In this document: positions 26,101 to 37,700 of the stretch, piece after piece
Layout: each line of letters starts with the position of its first letter
Numbering within the stretch: position 1 is the first letter of the stretch
Source of the DNA: Anticarsia gemmatalis
Lineage: Eukaryota > Arthropoda > Insecta > Lepidoptera > Erebidae
DNA: 64,000 nucleotides
Direction: 5' to 3'
Assembly (NCBI RefSeq): GCF_050436995.1
Contig: NC_134776.1
Span: 14,363,001-14,427,000 of the forward strand
The notes under the pieces: generated by a model
Seen by the model: the letters and a program-made list of their open reading frames with translations, nothing else
Databases searched by the model: none
What the model was told of the DNA's origin: nothing
Translations under genes and position numbers: made by a program

Positions 26101-27322
26101 CGTATATGCCACCAAGCCAACATACTGGGACTTCTCCACGTCTTGTATTACTGCAACACATTAAAATTAATACATAGAAAGAGTTATGACCGTTGAAATT
26201 AATATCAGTCACTCGTTAATGAAATGAGCCTACAGGTCAGAGATAACTTTCATTTAATAACACGCATTTAGCTGGAACATGCGACCTGAATCTTCTTATT
26301 AAAATTTTGCTTATCGATTGTTCCGCTACTAATAATTAATTGAGAAGTAAGAAGGATTGACATTAAAACTTTGTTTGTATAACTTTTACTTCGTAAAGGT
26401 AAAAAGCAACGGAAGCGATGCTTAAAAATTTAATTGCGTATTGACTAATCCGGTACGAGGTGAGTATTAATAAAGCTATGGTGCTTGCGATAAAAATCGT
26501 TATCTACTGTTAGTGCTAATTTGAATATCGTGACAAGGATATGAATGAATCGTAAATTGTAATAAACATAGTTACTTGTGATAAGACAGATGGCAGTAAC
26601 CAGACAGAGGACTGAGGCAGCCAATGTAACAGCTACCAATACGAATACAGTGTACTCATTTGTGACCACATTTATAGATAGACTCCTTTCGCAATCGCTA
26701 TCTGAAATATATCACCAAGAAACATATTACTTTAATTAGGACTCGTCGTCACATAAACACATTGAATTAAATTACGCAGACACGTCAGATCTATACAACT
26801 ATATAATTTGATAATATTAAAATATATTTACGTAGTATGTAAGCTCTGAAGATGCTGGTCCAAAAGTAGCCAGCTCCTGTGACTGCCGCGCCCGCTTCAC
26901 AATTGAAACGAAACACTATGAGAGTTATGCTCAGCAGGATGTAAATGATTGACACTGTCTGAAAATTATTATAAATTAAGTAAAAAAATATAGAAAGACA
27001 CTGAAACAACAGCTTCGGTAATAATAACAGGGCTAATTGGAGACATTCGCATTATTTATGTGTGAAAGAACAACATGTGAACACGGTAGCAAGTTTTACA
27101 GAAATAATTTATGAAGAGGTAAATGCATTTGTAATTAAAACTTCGCACAGCCTATTTTTTTATTGATTTGATAGAAAATAGCAAAACTATTATTGCAAAT
27201 AAATAAAACTTATCGAAGTTTAAAGAAAAAATAAAGATACTTACAACGGTCAATCCTCCTGTGAGAAGCGCAATTAAAACCAGGTTCGGGGGATACTTTA
27301 ATTGCGCTAACGTGTGATGCAT
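23200..27322 (-). CDS. Four-pass membrane protein with proline-rich tail (paralogue A), complete
   Basis: Nine exons on the minus strand: 27322-27245, 26958-26832, 26701-26576, 26150-26011, 25389-25213, 24832-24768, 24341-24243, 23695-23600 and 23440-23200. The spliced frame is 1,149 nt, or 382 residues, ending AYM-stop. Residues 1-216 are a membrane core with four hydrophobic segments: NLVLIALLTGG to YILLSITLIVF; YTVFVLVAVTLAASVLCLV; YVGLVAYTYVGSCVISLAV; and FWLMTFALKGFF to ITLLLVYVI. The first extracellular loop holds two cysteines. Residues 217-382 are a cytoplasmic-type tail rich in Pro, Arg and Ser, with the motif YVEDSTPPRSP present twice and a terminal PPVPAPDYSPP. I do not recognise the family. 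Its layout (four helices, short loops) recalls small tetraspan junction or trafficking proteins, but this is only inference. The gene at 34711-44301 has the same intron phases and is its tandem paralogue. Confidence 0.82.
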
Positions 27323-28777
27323 TTTATATTTTGTTGTTCCCCCTTTATTATAACTGAGCACGCGTTATGTCGTGCCAGTGTTCGTTTATGAAGGAACTGA
27401 TCAAGATATCAAACCGTTAATCGCGTCATGATAATTGTTATCGTTGTTAATGCCCTCTATCTATGTATATTTGGAAGTACTCCAATAAATTTAGCGATAG
27501 CCGAAGGTGTCGGTGGGCAGTGGACGTGCGGAGGTGTACTGGCTACTGCGTCTGCGTCATATGTTTTTCAGCAGGAGGGATAGTTTTTCTCATACCAACA
27601 TACGTTTACATCCGTTAATACAAAACAAAAACAATTCTAACAATAGAAATTGGATACAATAACTAACAGATGGTGATCATTATGATTAGATCATTTGTCT
27701 ATTAATTGAGAAATGTTTATTGAGTAGCTATTAGCTATGTTTGTACGATGTTAGATTTTATTTACAATTTTCTAGAGCATTGCATTACATGTAGTAAATA
27801 ATATATTTTTCAATTAGTAATATAATAATGCACTGTGATTAAGAAAACAGTTTCAAAGCAAATGAAACAATGGTTTTGCGCGATAGATTAATGACACACC
27901 ATTGATAAGACAAACGAAAACTAAAACAGATAACATATTTTTGTAGGTAGGTACTTTACCTTAAAATCACGTACAGAATATTAGTTCGCTTTACTTTTAG
28001 TCCATGGAAAAGAACATGAAAATGGATTTTCGAGCTTAATCCAAAAGTTATTGAAGACTGCAATAACGGGTATCTTACCTACGTTTTAATACAATTTTGT
28101 AGAATTAGGTATATTCGATGTGTATTTATAATTATTACACATTACTTAAAAAGTAAATGATCATATAGCCTTAACTCAACTTAGAATCATACACACAACA
28201 TTACTTGGGAAGATTTCGGCTTATGTTACTTATTTTTCGTTTTAAAATCAAGGTAAATAAGGTGCATTTACCTAAACCTTAGGTATTAATGCCAATGAAA
28301 ACCTGATTCACCGCATATCAATGTTCATAATTTCTACTTAGTATGTGTCACCATATCTATATTTGCAGACGTGGGAAAATGCCTACACTAGATAACTTTT
28401 CGATTACTTCGATATTATGAAGAGGTTTAACTACGCATTATTCTTTGTCACGTCTACGTCTGACTTTTTTCTAGTACCTATCTTACCTCTTTGATTCTAT
28501 CAGTGACAGACCGGGAACACTTACATATTATGTCAAAAAATGCCGTAGTGGTTGTACGCTCTTTAAAAAATGCAAATTTTTGACGAAAACAATGGATTAC
28601 TTACAACATTTGTATGAGAAAAGTACAATGCACGCAGAAATATTTAAAATGAGTCATTCCCCACAGCCGGGATTCCAGAAACACTCATAAACATGTTTTA
28701 AATGTAACACCCAAGAATGTTTTTGTCATCAAACACCTTGGAGGAAACTAAAAAGCCATGAATAAAGGACAAACAAA
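27323..28777. other. Upstream region of paralogue A
   Basis: AT-rich sequence with no supportable exon. It should hold the leader and promoter of the minus-strand gene starting at 27322. An in-frame GTG upstream at 27361 was not preferred because an ATG follows. I see no TATA box at a convincing distance and no recognisable repeat. Confidence 0.5.
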
Positions 28778-29182
28778 ATGGAAATGATGGATGCTGCGAA
28801 TTTTTCAGATTTCATTGATTTCCTGTTTTACACATTCTGGGCATGGCGGGTGATCAGTTTTTTGCACTCCAGTTACTGGGTGACCAGGTATCAGTCGATG
28901 AGTCTCTACGACAAGGTCAAGAATATATTTATGTTTCTATTGATGGTGACGTCAACGATCCTGCACATCTTGCCGTTGAAATCGTGGCCCCGCCTCAGAC
29001 TCGTCAACACCATCACCAGTATACCTTCACAGCTCAGCACGATCTTGTTCCTCCACAGAAAGATAGCACCAGTAGTCAACAACACCAAATTCACAGTATT
29101 TTTATCATCACTATCATTGATCTCTATATTAGAAACAATTTACTTGATTCACATAGACTGGCAAAGAATTGAAGATTCTTGA
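28778..29182 (+). CDS. Small intronless hydrophobic protein, unknown family
   Basis: The ORF is 134 residues. Its start has good context (aaacaaaATGG), and AATAAA follows 45 bases after the stop (29227-29232). It has four hydrophobic stretches: DFLFYTFWAWRVISFL, IFMFLLMVTSTILHILPL, LVNTITSIPSQLSTILFL and FTVFLSSLSLISILETIYLI. There are few charges between them and a short charged C-terminus. It lies between the two four-pass paralogues on the opposite strand, and no sequence match to them is evident by eye. A shorter frame overlaps in +1 (28843-29172) but is Gln/His-rich and looks spurious. It could be a retrocopy, a taxon-restricted gene or a chance ORF. Confidence 0.42.
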   Translation: MEMMDAANFSDFIDFLFYTFWAWRVISFLHSSYWVTRYQSMSLYDKVKNIFMFLLMVTSTILHILPLKSWPRLRLVNTITSIPSQLSTILFLHRKIAPVVNNTKFTVFLSSLSLISILETIYLIHIDWQRIEDS

Positions 29183-29635
29183 ATGACATCATTAGTGAAT
29201 CATCGCTGCAGAATATGATTAAACAATAAAACATTGCCTATAATAAACACTGTTTTACTACAAACGTAATTATGTAATACTATCCATAGTTTGCTAGTAA
29301 TCAGTCATTGAAGTGCAGCAATTATAAATTTTATTGTTTAAAAAGTATGTAAGTAACGGCAAATTGGTACCACATAGTTTTAAAATAAAACGATTCAATG
29401 ATTTCACCATCGACGATAAACTGTTGAAGTTAAAAGGATTTTATTAATCCAAGAGGATCTTAACTATTTACCAGTAACTACAATACAAACTAATATATTA
29501 CGGGTAGATAGCTGTAAAAAGTAGGTAGAATAAAACTACTTAGTTTTATATTGAAATTTTATTAAACATAATTTACAAAATTCATAAAGAAACGGTACAT
29601 TCAATTAAAAATAAATTATCTCGAAGCGAAGTGCT

Positions 29636-29675
29636 AGCTTAGCTCATCTCACGACAGAAGTGAGATGAGCAAGCT
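29636..29675. repeat. Hairpin, about 16-bp stem with one bulge
   Basis: agcttagctcatctcac pairs with gtgagatgagcaagct, with a single bulged A and a 7-nt loop. It is followed by cttcc, not by a T run, and no function is evident. Confidence 0.6.
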
Positions 29676-32110
29676 CTTCCTAATCTACTTTGATTACATT
29701 ATCAAATTCAAGTTTTAAATAATAATCAGCTCTTTTTACAAAGCGCAGATATTATTACTATTCATTACACTTAGCAATACATTGTCAAAATGAAAAAAAA
29801 ACTACATAGCTTAGACTTGTAACAGCTCATCAACAGTTTGGCAAGCTCTCTGACACTTTTGGAATTTTGTAAGTTACGATTTATATTGTTTTTTAATACA
29901 CCAGTTTTACTGACATTACATCAAAAATATCACAATGGTGTGTCTACGATAACGATGACCCCGTTTTCGACAAGGGATGTATTCTCATACTATAGTATCG
30001 CAAATTCATAGAGGATTTGTTAAAAAAAAATTATAACCCAATGAAAAGTAGCTGTTTGGTGGTTTTTCTGAACAAGATATAATTTTCAGTGAAAAGGAAA
30101 ATACCAATCGATTTCATCGTCATCAATATCGCGAAAGATATTGTCCAGTGTTTTCATTTAATTTAACTTTTTCATAGCTTGCCTTTCTATTAATAAGCTA
30201 CAGTCTTAATAAATAACGAATACGATTTATAAATACACATTCTGGGAATGATACAATAGCCGTTCGAGTTGTCAAGAGGTAGCTTAGTCTATCTATTTAA
30301 TATCGTATAAATATTAGAATATAATTATAACCTATATACTCCTTAAATCTAAGAATAATAAAAACAATTATATACAGAACTGATCACTCATACAACAAAT
30401 TCAAGCATTATTATTTTGCACATAATACTCGGGCGATAACTTATTACTATTTGTAGTTTAAAATGTATTAGCACATTAACGTCCGCGCGTTTATGAAGCG
30501 ATCATTTGGTCATAAATCCAACCAAGGCTGGAAATATGCTTGGCCTACCTTGGAATTAACAAAAGAAAATACCGAAACAAATTCTAAAAGTAGGTACAAG
30601 TGTCATGTAGTTTTTTTTTTCTCTTTTGTGCCGCTTAAATTTCGAAACTACAACGCATTTTTGTTGGGACGCAATGTACTAATGAATTCAAACAGAGTGC
30701 CATTGCACAAAATAATTAATATTTATACAGTTCACAGTTTCACACGCAAGTCATATAAAACTAAAATAATACGTTATAGGAATTAGTATAAAACATCTGA
30801 TTGATTCAGTGGAGCTGAAAAGAAGGAAAAACATAAATTAATAACAAACGAAATAAGCAAATTTTGTATTCTCCTATTATGAAACTTTACCTCTTATTTA
30901 GTGTTAGATTCAAGGCCTGATTGGCCTCGAGCTCATTTTAGAAGACTCGTGTCTAGCAGTGGGCAGCAGAAGACTAAACTTATTTTATTTATACTTATGG
31001 ACTTTTGAAGAAAATCAATGATTTTAAAGAAAATTTAAAGAAGACTTGCTCGGTGCTGCCGTACTTATTAACGATCTTTACGTGCCATTTTTGGTCAGAT
31101 TTTTTAAAATACGAAAGTGCGTGGACCTAAATATACGAAATAAAGACATTAAGTTTAATGTTCAAATAATAATTATTTTTATATCGTAATTATTGTAGTA
31201 TTATGTATTATCAGATGACCTAAATGACGCACTAACGGGCCGCACTTTTTCTGGGCTAGAGGTCGTGAGTTCGCAGTTTGGATTAGTCTCAATATCTCAA
31301 TGTGTAGGCACGGCCTATGCCTGTGATATGTAGGTATCTATTTCTATACATTTAAGAATACGTTCGTATGAGATATCGCGTCACTACGAGAAATGGGTCA
31401 ACCGTTATCTCAGCGATATCATAAGAATATACCACTTATTGTCGTATGCCTGTAAAATTAGTTCTAGAAATATTTTGTATGATTTAAATTAAATAAACGA
31501 TCTTTAAAATAGAACGTTACTTGCAGCTTTCGAGACGAATTTTAGAAGCAAGCCAATGTGTGTAAGTATCTACTCGTATCAGGAAAATTTGTTATTTTTA
31601 TACCAGAGACTAATGATCACATTTCCGTGAAAATAATATCGATATCGATTGATAACAGTCGTTGTTTTGTGATCGCCTTTATTTTCGTTATAGTGTAATA
31701 CACTATAGTCCAACAACTTAGTGGGAAACCTTGTATACAAGGCGGAATAAACTAAATTCATAATTAAGAACGTTATTCACTTACAAACTTATGTAACGGC
31801 CAGCGGCTACTTTCTACAAACATCAATATCTCAATACTATATTAGGTATTGTACTTAGATAACTCGTGAATTGCAAGGCTCTCTAGTGACTTGTGAGACT
31901 ATATTATCCTAGGATATATGGCACTTACCTGCAAAAGAATGGACAAATGCAGATGATGAAACTAAATCTACTTGTATGTGTAATACTCACAGCGCATAGA
32001 CTGCGAAGCTGCGTAATCTCGCTTAATATGTGTTAACGAACTTAAGCTGGAAGCGGCTCTATGGACAGCTGAAGCAAATAATAATTAAATAAAATAATTA
32101 TAATACTAAG

Positions 32111-32317
32111 TCGGGGAAAAAGTCTTTTCGCATTATAGTATGTATGAACTTGTAATAAAATCTTTTCTCTCACGAAAAAGTTCGAAATTTGGGTACCTCA
32201 AGAGCTCACTGAAAGAAACCTAATGATCCGTGTACCCATTTGTGATTCTTGAAACCAAAGAGATTTTATTACAAGTTCATATATACCTACTATAATGCGA
32301 AAAGACTTTTTCCCCCA
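32111..32317. mobile_element. Mariner-like MITE, copy 1
   Basis: The ends are inverted: GGGGAAAAAGTCTTTTCGCA at the left, and tgcgaaaagactttttcccc at the right. Next to them, ttataGTAtgtatgaacttg and the reverse partner also pair. The centre (ttcgaaatttgggtacctc) is unpaired. A related copy is at 42676-42875. The end sequence resembles mariner-type termini in character; family assignment is by inference. Confidence 0.65.
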
Positions 32318-32328
32318 CGTAATATAAC

Positions 32329-33644
32329 CAATGAGTCACACCAATGATTTTTGTTATGAGCATATTTAAAAACTAGGTACTTCAAGGATAAAAAATCTGT
32401 TTTTATTTTTTTCGTATCTTCAAAAATGACCGAGATATTAAACGTCAAAGTATGGCCTTCGCGCCAAACTCCGGCGAAGCGGCCGCACGGCCGTGTGACG
32501 TCATCTCACGACACTGCTATTTCGTTAGTACTTGCCGATACCTACATAGGCTCGTTGCGCTCTCGCGGTTTCGCTTTAAATAATTTGTTTTGCTTATAGT
32601 GGACAAACAAAATGGTTAGAAAATATTGTATTGTTCCTATGTGTACTAACTCCAGTGAAAAAACACCCCGAAAATTGTTTTCTGTACCATGTAAACTGTT
32701 TTATATTTTTGCAAAAGACACCTAGTCTAAAACTTAAAGCCCGGTTCTGATACTGTCAAGCGCAAATGTTAAATATAAGTTTTTTGCCTTTTGAACACTT
32801 CCTCAAGATCAAGATGCCATATCATGTTCGTACCTACCTAGCAATGAACTTCTACCTAACAGTTGATACTATTTAATAAGCAGTTCAATGACCTCACAGG
32901 AGGCGGCGAGCCGAGTGCGGCGGTTGAGTTGGCGTTGGTTTTTTGTTTTGAAAAAAGAACCCATGTTTATTAAATCTAATAATATCAAAATTAAAATGTT
33001 AGTTTAAAAGTTCTCATTACACACCCTATCATATAAGACTATCTACAGAGTAGATTCATGCGTTCATATGATAGCCATCAACCTGACTTAAGTCAGAGGC
33101 AGGGGTGACAATTTTGTTTTTTTATAATATTATTTTAAAACTATGTTTTCCAAATTTACACTTGGTAGGTACGTTACAATCATTATTTGTAATGCCAGTT
33201 CTAACAAACTTTCAATTTTATTGTTAACTACACACATAAATATTATTAGTAGTATACGAGTTCAACATTCTTTACCTGGGTCTAGTTGATGATTGTGTGC
33301 GTGGCGATCGAGATCGAGGATATCTTATTTTACAAAAAACACGATGATTAAATTTATAACACATACACATACTCAGACTCTTTAAATATTAAATGCAAAT
33401 CACTTTTCAAATCAAAACTCCGCATCACCCGCAGTCGAACAAGCGTGTCTGTTGCGTCGTGACGTCAGCGCATAGCGCGCGAAGCAACGCAAATTTAAAA
33501 AAGCAGTGAAACTTTATAACGCTGTAACTTCGGTAATTTTGATCCGATTTTGATAAAACAAAAACTATTATTATCAGCATAAGTACACAAATTAAATGCA
33601 GTATGTGTAATAGTCATATTTTGATGTGCTGGTGTGACTCATTG
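32329..33644 (+). mobile_element. Decayed P-element-like (THAP) transposon
   Basis: Perfect 15-bp terminal inverted repeats, CAATGAGTCACACCA at 32329-32343 and its complement at 33630-33644, bound a 1,316-bp unit. Subterminal gtgacgtca and tgacgtca pieces occur near both ends. Inside, an ATG at 32612 opens MVRKYCIVPMCTNSSEKTPR, the start of a THAP zinc-binding domain (C-x4-C) as found at the N-terminus of P-element-type transposases. The frame then degenerates. It is a non-autonomous or dead copy with most of the transposase missing. No clear 8-bp target duplication was read. Confidence 0.65.
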
Positions 33645-34710
33645 CAAGCATTATTGCGGTAAACGGTGTTGCACTTTATACAAAAAGCACTTTGTATGAC
33701 CACATCATTTTGCTATAATCATATTACAATAAAAAAACCTAGAACGAATAAAACTATGAACAAAACTGATAAGTCTTCTCTCTCATTGAGATTCAGCCCA
33801 TTTGGTTCTTATACTTTAATCGATTGTTAGCTTTTTTGCAAGAATTTGTCAATCAAACGAAAGTCAACCAGGCGTCGCGACAGTTGATTCTTCTTTCAAC
33901 AACTATTTATAGAATACAAGTTTTAATATTAATCACGCACCATTAAGTTTTTTTTTGTTTAGCTGTGTAGCGAACCCGGTTTTATGCATAATTCCGCCAA
34001 TAACACAGTACCTATGTAATAAAATGCCTATATCAAAAATAAAAAAATGTATTTTTTAGACTGCTAATCAATCATGTTGAAACTGAAATCTCCACCATTG
34101 AGTTTAAACCAAATGCGTGAAGATGATAACTGTCATCATCTTTTCCTAATTTTTTTTTCAAACTTATTCTGTGTTATTGTTGGGCAAAGGTCTCTTCCAA
34201 ACTTCTCCATCGGTCGCAATTCTCGGCCATATCCTGCCAATGTCTTATCTTTGCTTATGTAATATTATTATTACAAAGTAAGTACTTAACTGTCTCACAC
34301 GTGATATTTATGTGACCGACATAATATGACAATCGATTGAAATACTGATGAATAAATAATATAATGTACATATTTATAGTGCTTGGACATGAAAGGCACT
34401 TTAGCCAGCATACCGTTACAATTTAATCGACTGTGTAAGCGTGATAGATCAGTGTAGATGTGTTTAAGGAAGCAGAAAAATAAAGTGCAACACACGCCAA
34501 ATAACTTTGTGGATCGGAATATAGCCGTAAATAACTGCGGGGTAGTAAATTATTATCAAAACACGGGATTTAGGAGAAGCGGGTAGGTAATGTAACGGAT
34601 GAACGCTGTTGTTACGTTTCACTTTCTTGCACTTATCTCCTAAATCCTTACTTCGGTTATTTTACGTCGTAGCAGCTTACGACTATATTCGGACACACAG
34701 AGTTCAAGTG

Positions 34711-37700
34711 CTATAAGGTGGTAAATATGAATGTCTTACATGCTTTTCTGACGGATTGGAGGGCGGTGTAATCAGGTAGTGGAACGGGGGGGAGGTCTTC
34801 GTCCGGAGGGAGCTGGTCCCGCATGCGGTGCGCGGACGCTGGTATATACGCCCAGGGAAGCTGCCCCTGCAGCTCGGCCGTTGTTCCACGCCGTCTGCAC
34901 AATCACACATATATCTTTACTTCAAAAGGAAATAGTAACAGCGATTTCACACCCGACGTTTTTAAGTACGAAGCAAGGATTGAATTGACACGCATTGAAA
35001 ATGTGCATGGTGTGAAAACGCCATTAAATTATGATCGCAAATCCCGACACCGACCTTAATCTATGAGTAAAATGTTTTAAAAACTGCATGATGATGGGTC
35101 ACACGACGTGTTTTACGCCGCGGTGAATGTACAGTACAGGCGCATGAACTACAACCTTAAAAAACGAAAAGGACAAATATCACAGTGTCATACATTTTTC
35201 TTCAAGAATTCTTAAAAGAAGCGAGAGTACCGAAAATAAAATAACATTGTCTACTGTATTTAATGGTAAAATGACTGACATGAATGAGTCTTTTACAAGA
35301 TAAATTGTCTTACCGAAGAAGTCTCGGACCGAGACAGAAGACTCATTCAGACTGAAACGATAACGATTTATATTTATTTCACTAAGCATACTTAGTTCAA
35401 AAAGAGAAAGGCCCGATTTGGCAGAATTTTATAAATGTGTTACACATCTTCTTTTCTCTTCCTAGCCCCTCTGATACACGGAGAACACGACATGTTTTCC
35501 CGTTTCACTCAGCCGCCATCGTTCCCTAATTTTGGCTGAAGCCTTTAAGTTCTATCACACAAAAAGACAAGGTCACATCAAAAGGTTGATAGAAGTGAGT
35601 GAAACAAGAAACCATGCCATGATCAACAGTAAAATATTTGTTGTATTATGACTGACCCTCGTCCGTCTGCCTGCGAGGTGGTAGCAAGTTGCGGCATGGA
35701 CTGCGACACGCGGGGCGGAGAGCTGCGACCCGAAGTGTCAATGACGGCGCCGTCCAACCGCCGCTGTTGTTCCGCTATTATGTTCTCCAGTCGCTGAGGG
35801 AGAGACAACAGGCTCTCCGGGAAGTTCACTGTTCGCTTCTTGTCTATGTCCAAGTGTTGTGCCCGTGGTGACCTGAATAAACACACCCATGACTAAATCG
35901 AACGTATACAAATCTCCATTCAACTGTTTCCAATTAATAACTCTGTGTTCCGGTAGATCAGAATGAGTTCTGATAAGATAAATGAATAAAATTCAACCGA
36001 AGAAGCCTATAGAATTGAACACAACCCAATCACCTCACTTTTCTTGCAAGGCATCTGCCTTGCAATCTTATCTACCATAATATTACCATGATGAGGATAT
36101 TATCTGGGGGCGCGGTAGAGCCTTGGGTAGATTTTACAGAATGTTTTTGGTGGGATGTAATTTTTTAGTAAAACAATACTCACACATCAGGCGAAGCTTC
36201 AACAGATTCAGGATTAGAATTCCTTCGATGAACATCGGGCATAGACAGCTTTCTGTACAAGAATGTTTTCATCCGTCGGAACGACTTGCTTAGTCCTGCG
36301 CGAGGTATTCTCGTGGTACGTTGGCTCTCGCTAGGGATGCTGGTGTCTTCGTCCCTGTCACTCATAGTGATGGGCAGAGGGGGGGTAGGCGTCGGTAAGG
36401 GGGATGATTGGACTCCAGTCGATACTTGGACTGGTACCGCGGGTTGAGGAGCAGCCTGCACTTGTTCTTGTGATTCCACTTGCTAGAACGAGGTAAAGTT
36501 TGTGAACAGAATTATTAAGATGTAAAGAGTACCATTCTTTGATTTCGTGGAGTGGGAAGTGACTTAAAGCCCATTTTTCCCATATCTTTTTTTAATTTCA
36601 CTTTTGTTACAAAAAAACCTCTCATAGCTTCGGATTCCCAACAATCGGGGATCACAGGCGGAACCTTGTCTCAATAGTTTTAACAAATTTTGCATAACTG
36701 TATCATATAAAAAAGTAAGTTTTATTATTTAAAACTAAGTTTTACGTTAAAGGAGATCATCCAGGCTCCATACATTTTTGGGCCTTTTTTCAAAGTGCCG
36801 GCCAACAAAAAAAAGTGGCATGTATCGATAGAGCTAGCCATTTGAAGCAATAGTTAGTATGGCACGAAACCGGTAGGATCGCTTTGAACCGAGTTATACA
36901 GGTTTGAAGATTCATAATATTCAAACATTAATTCATTTCTGAAAGTACTGTGAAACATAAAATAATGATTGATTTTGCTAGAATTAACTCTTTAAAGCAA
37001 ACGACCACTCTGAAGTTGATTTCAGGTCGTAAGGACACGTATCAACTCGGAAACGGGTCGTCACCATATCAACTCGAGCTCATCGGTATTATTTGTATGT
37101 AATTCCCTACTGTAACACACTTATCGGAATCGTTATGTGATCGCCCCGGCTCACGACCATAGGAGTGGTTCGTATGCGCATTATGCATACACCAGCACCC
37201 CAGGGTGGAGTGCAGGACTATGTGCAAATTCCAATAGAAGGGCGGGCATACCTTCTAAACCGCAACATGTGTCCTCATAACAAGGGCCCTCATCACAAAT
37301 GGTGCCCGAAGCACAAAATATTGTTCCACATGCCGATGAGTCGGACATAACAACCCAACGGCAACACTCTAGGTGACCTCTTACCTAGACGATGGTTTGT
37401 TAGTTGCACACAATCGAGGGTGCGGCCCCTTGGGTTCGCTAAGGGAAGATGCGCTGACCTTGCGGTAGTCGCCAGTGACCAGTCCAGTTGCGACGCATTG
37501 AGGCGCCGGGGGAATCAAACTCGCACCTAAGGGGCCGCACCCTCGGTTGTATGCAACTAACAAACCATCGTCTAGGTAAGAGGTCATCTAGAGTGTTGCC
37601 GTTGGGTTGTTATGTCCGACTCATTGGCATGTGGAACAATATTTTGTGCTTCGGGCACGATTTGTGATGAGGGCCCTTGTTATAGGGAACCATGTTGCGG

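Larger units (their letters stand above)
29183..34710. other. Intergenic region between the small ORF and paralogue B, rich in mobile-element remains
   Basis: No host coding exon can be supported. It contains a near-perfect hairpin (29636-29675), a retroelement tail (30905-30970), a mariner-like MITE (32111-32317) and, 11 bp further on, a decayed P-like element (32329-33644). The last 800 bases should include the 3' UTR of the minus-strand gene ending at 34711. Confidence 0.55.

Noticed and set aside
28843..29172. Overlapping plus frame rich in Gln and His.
   Set aside because: It starts inside the 134-codon frame in poorer context and has no hydrophobic or domain pattern; it looks like a shadow.
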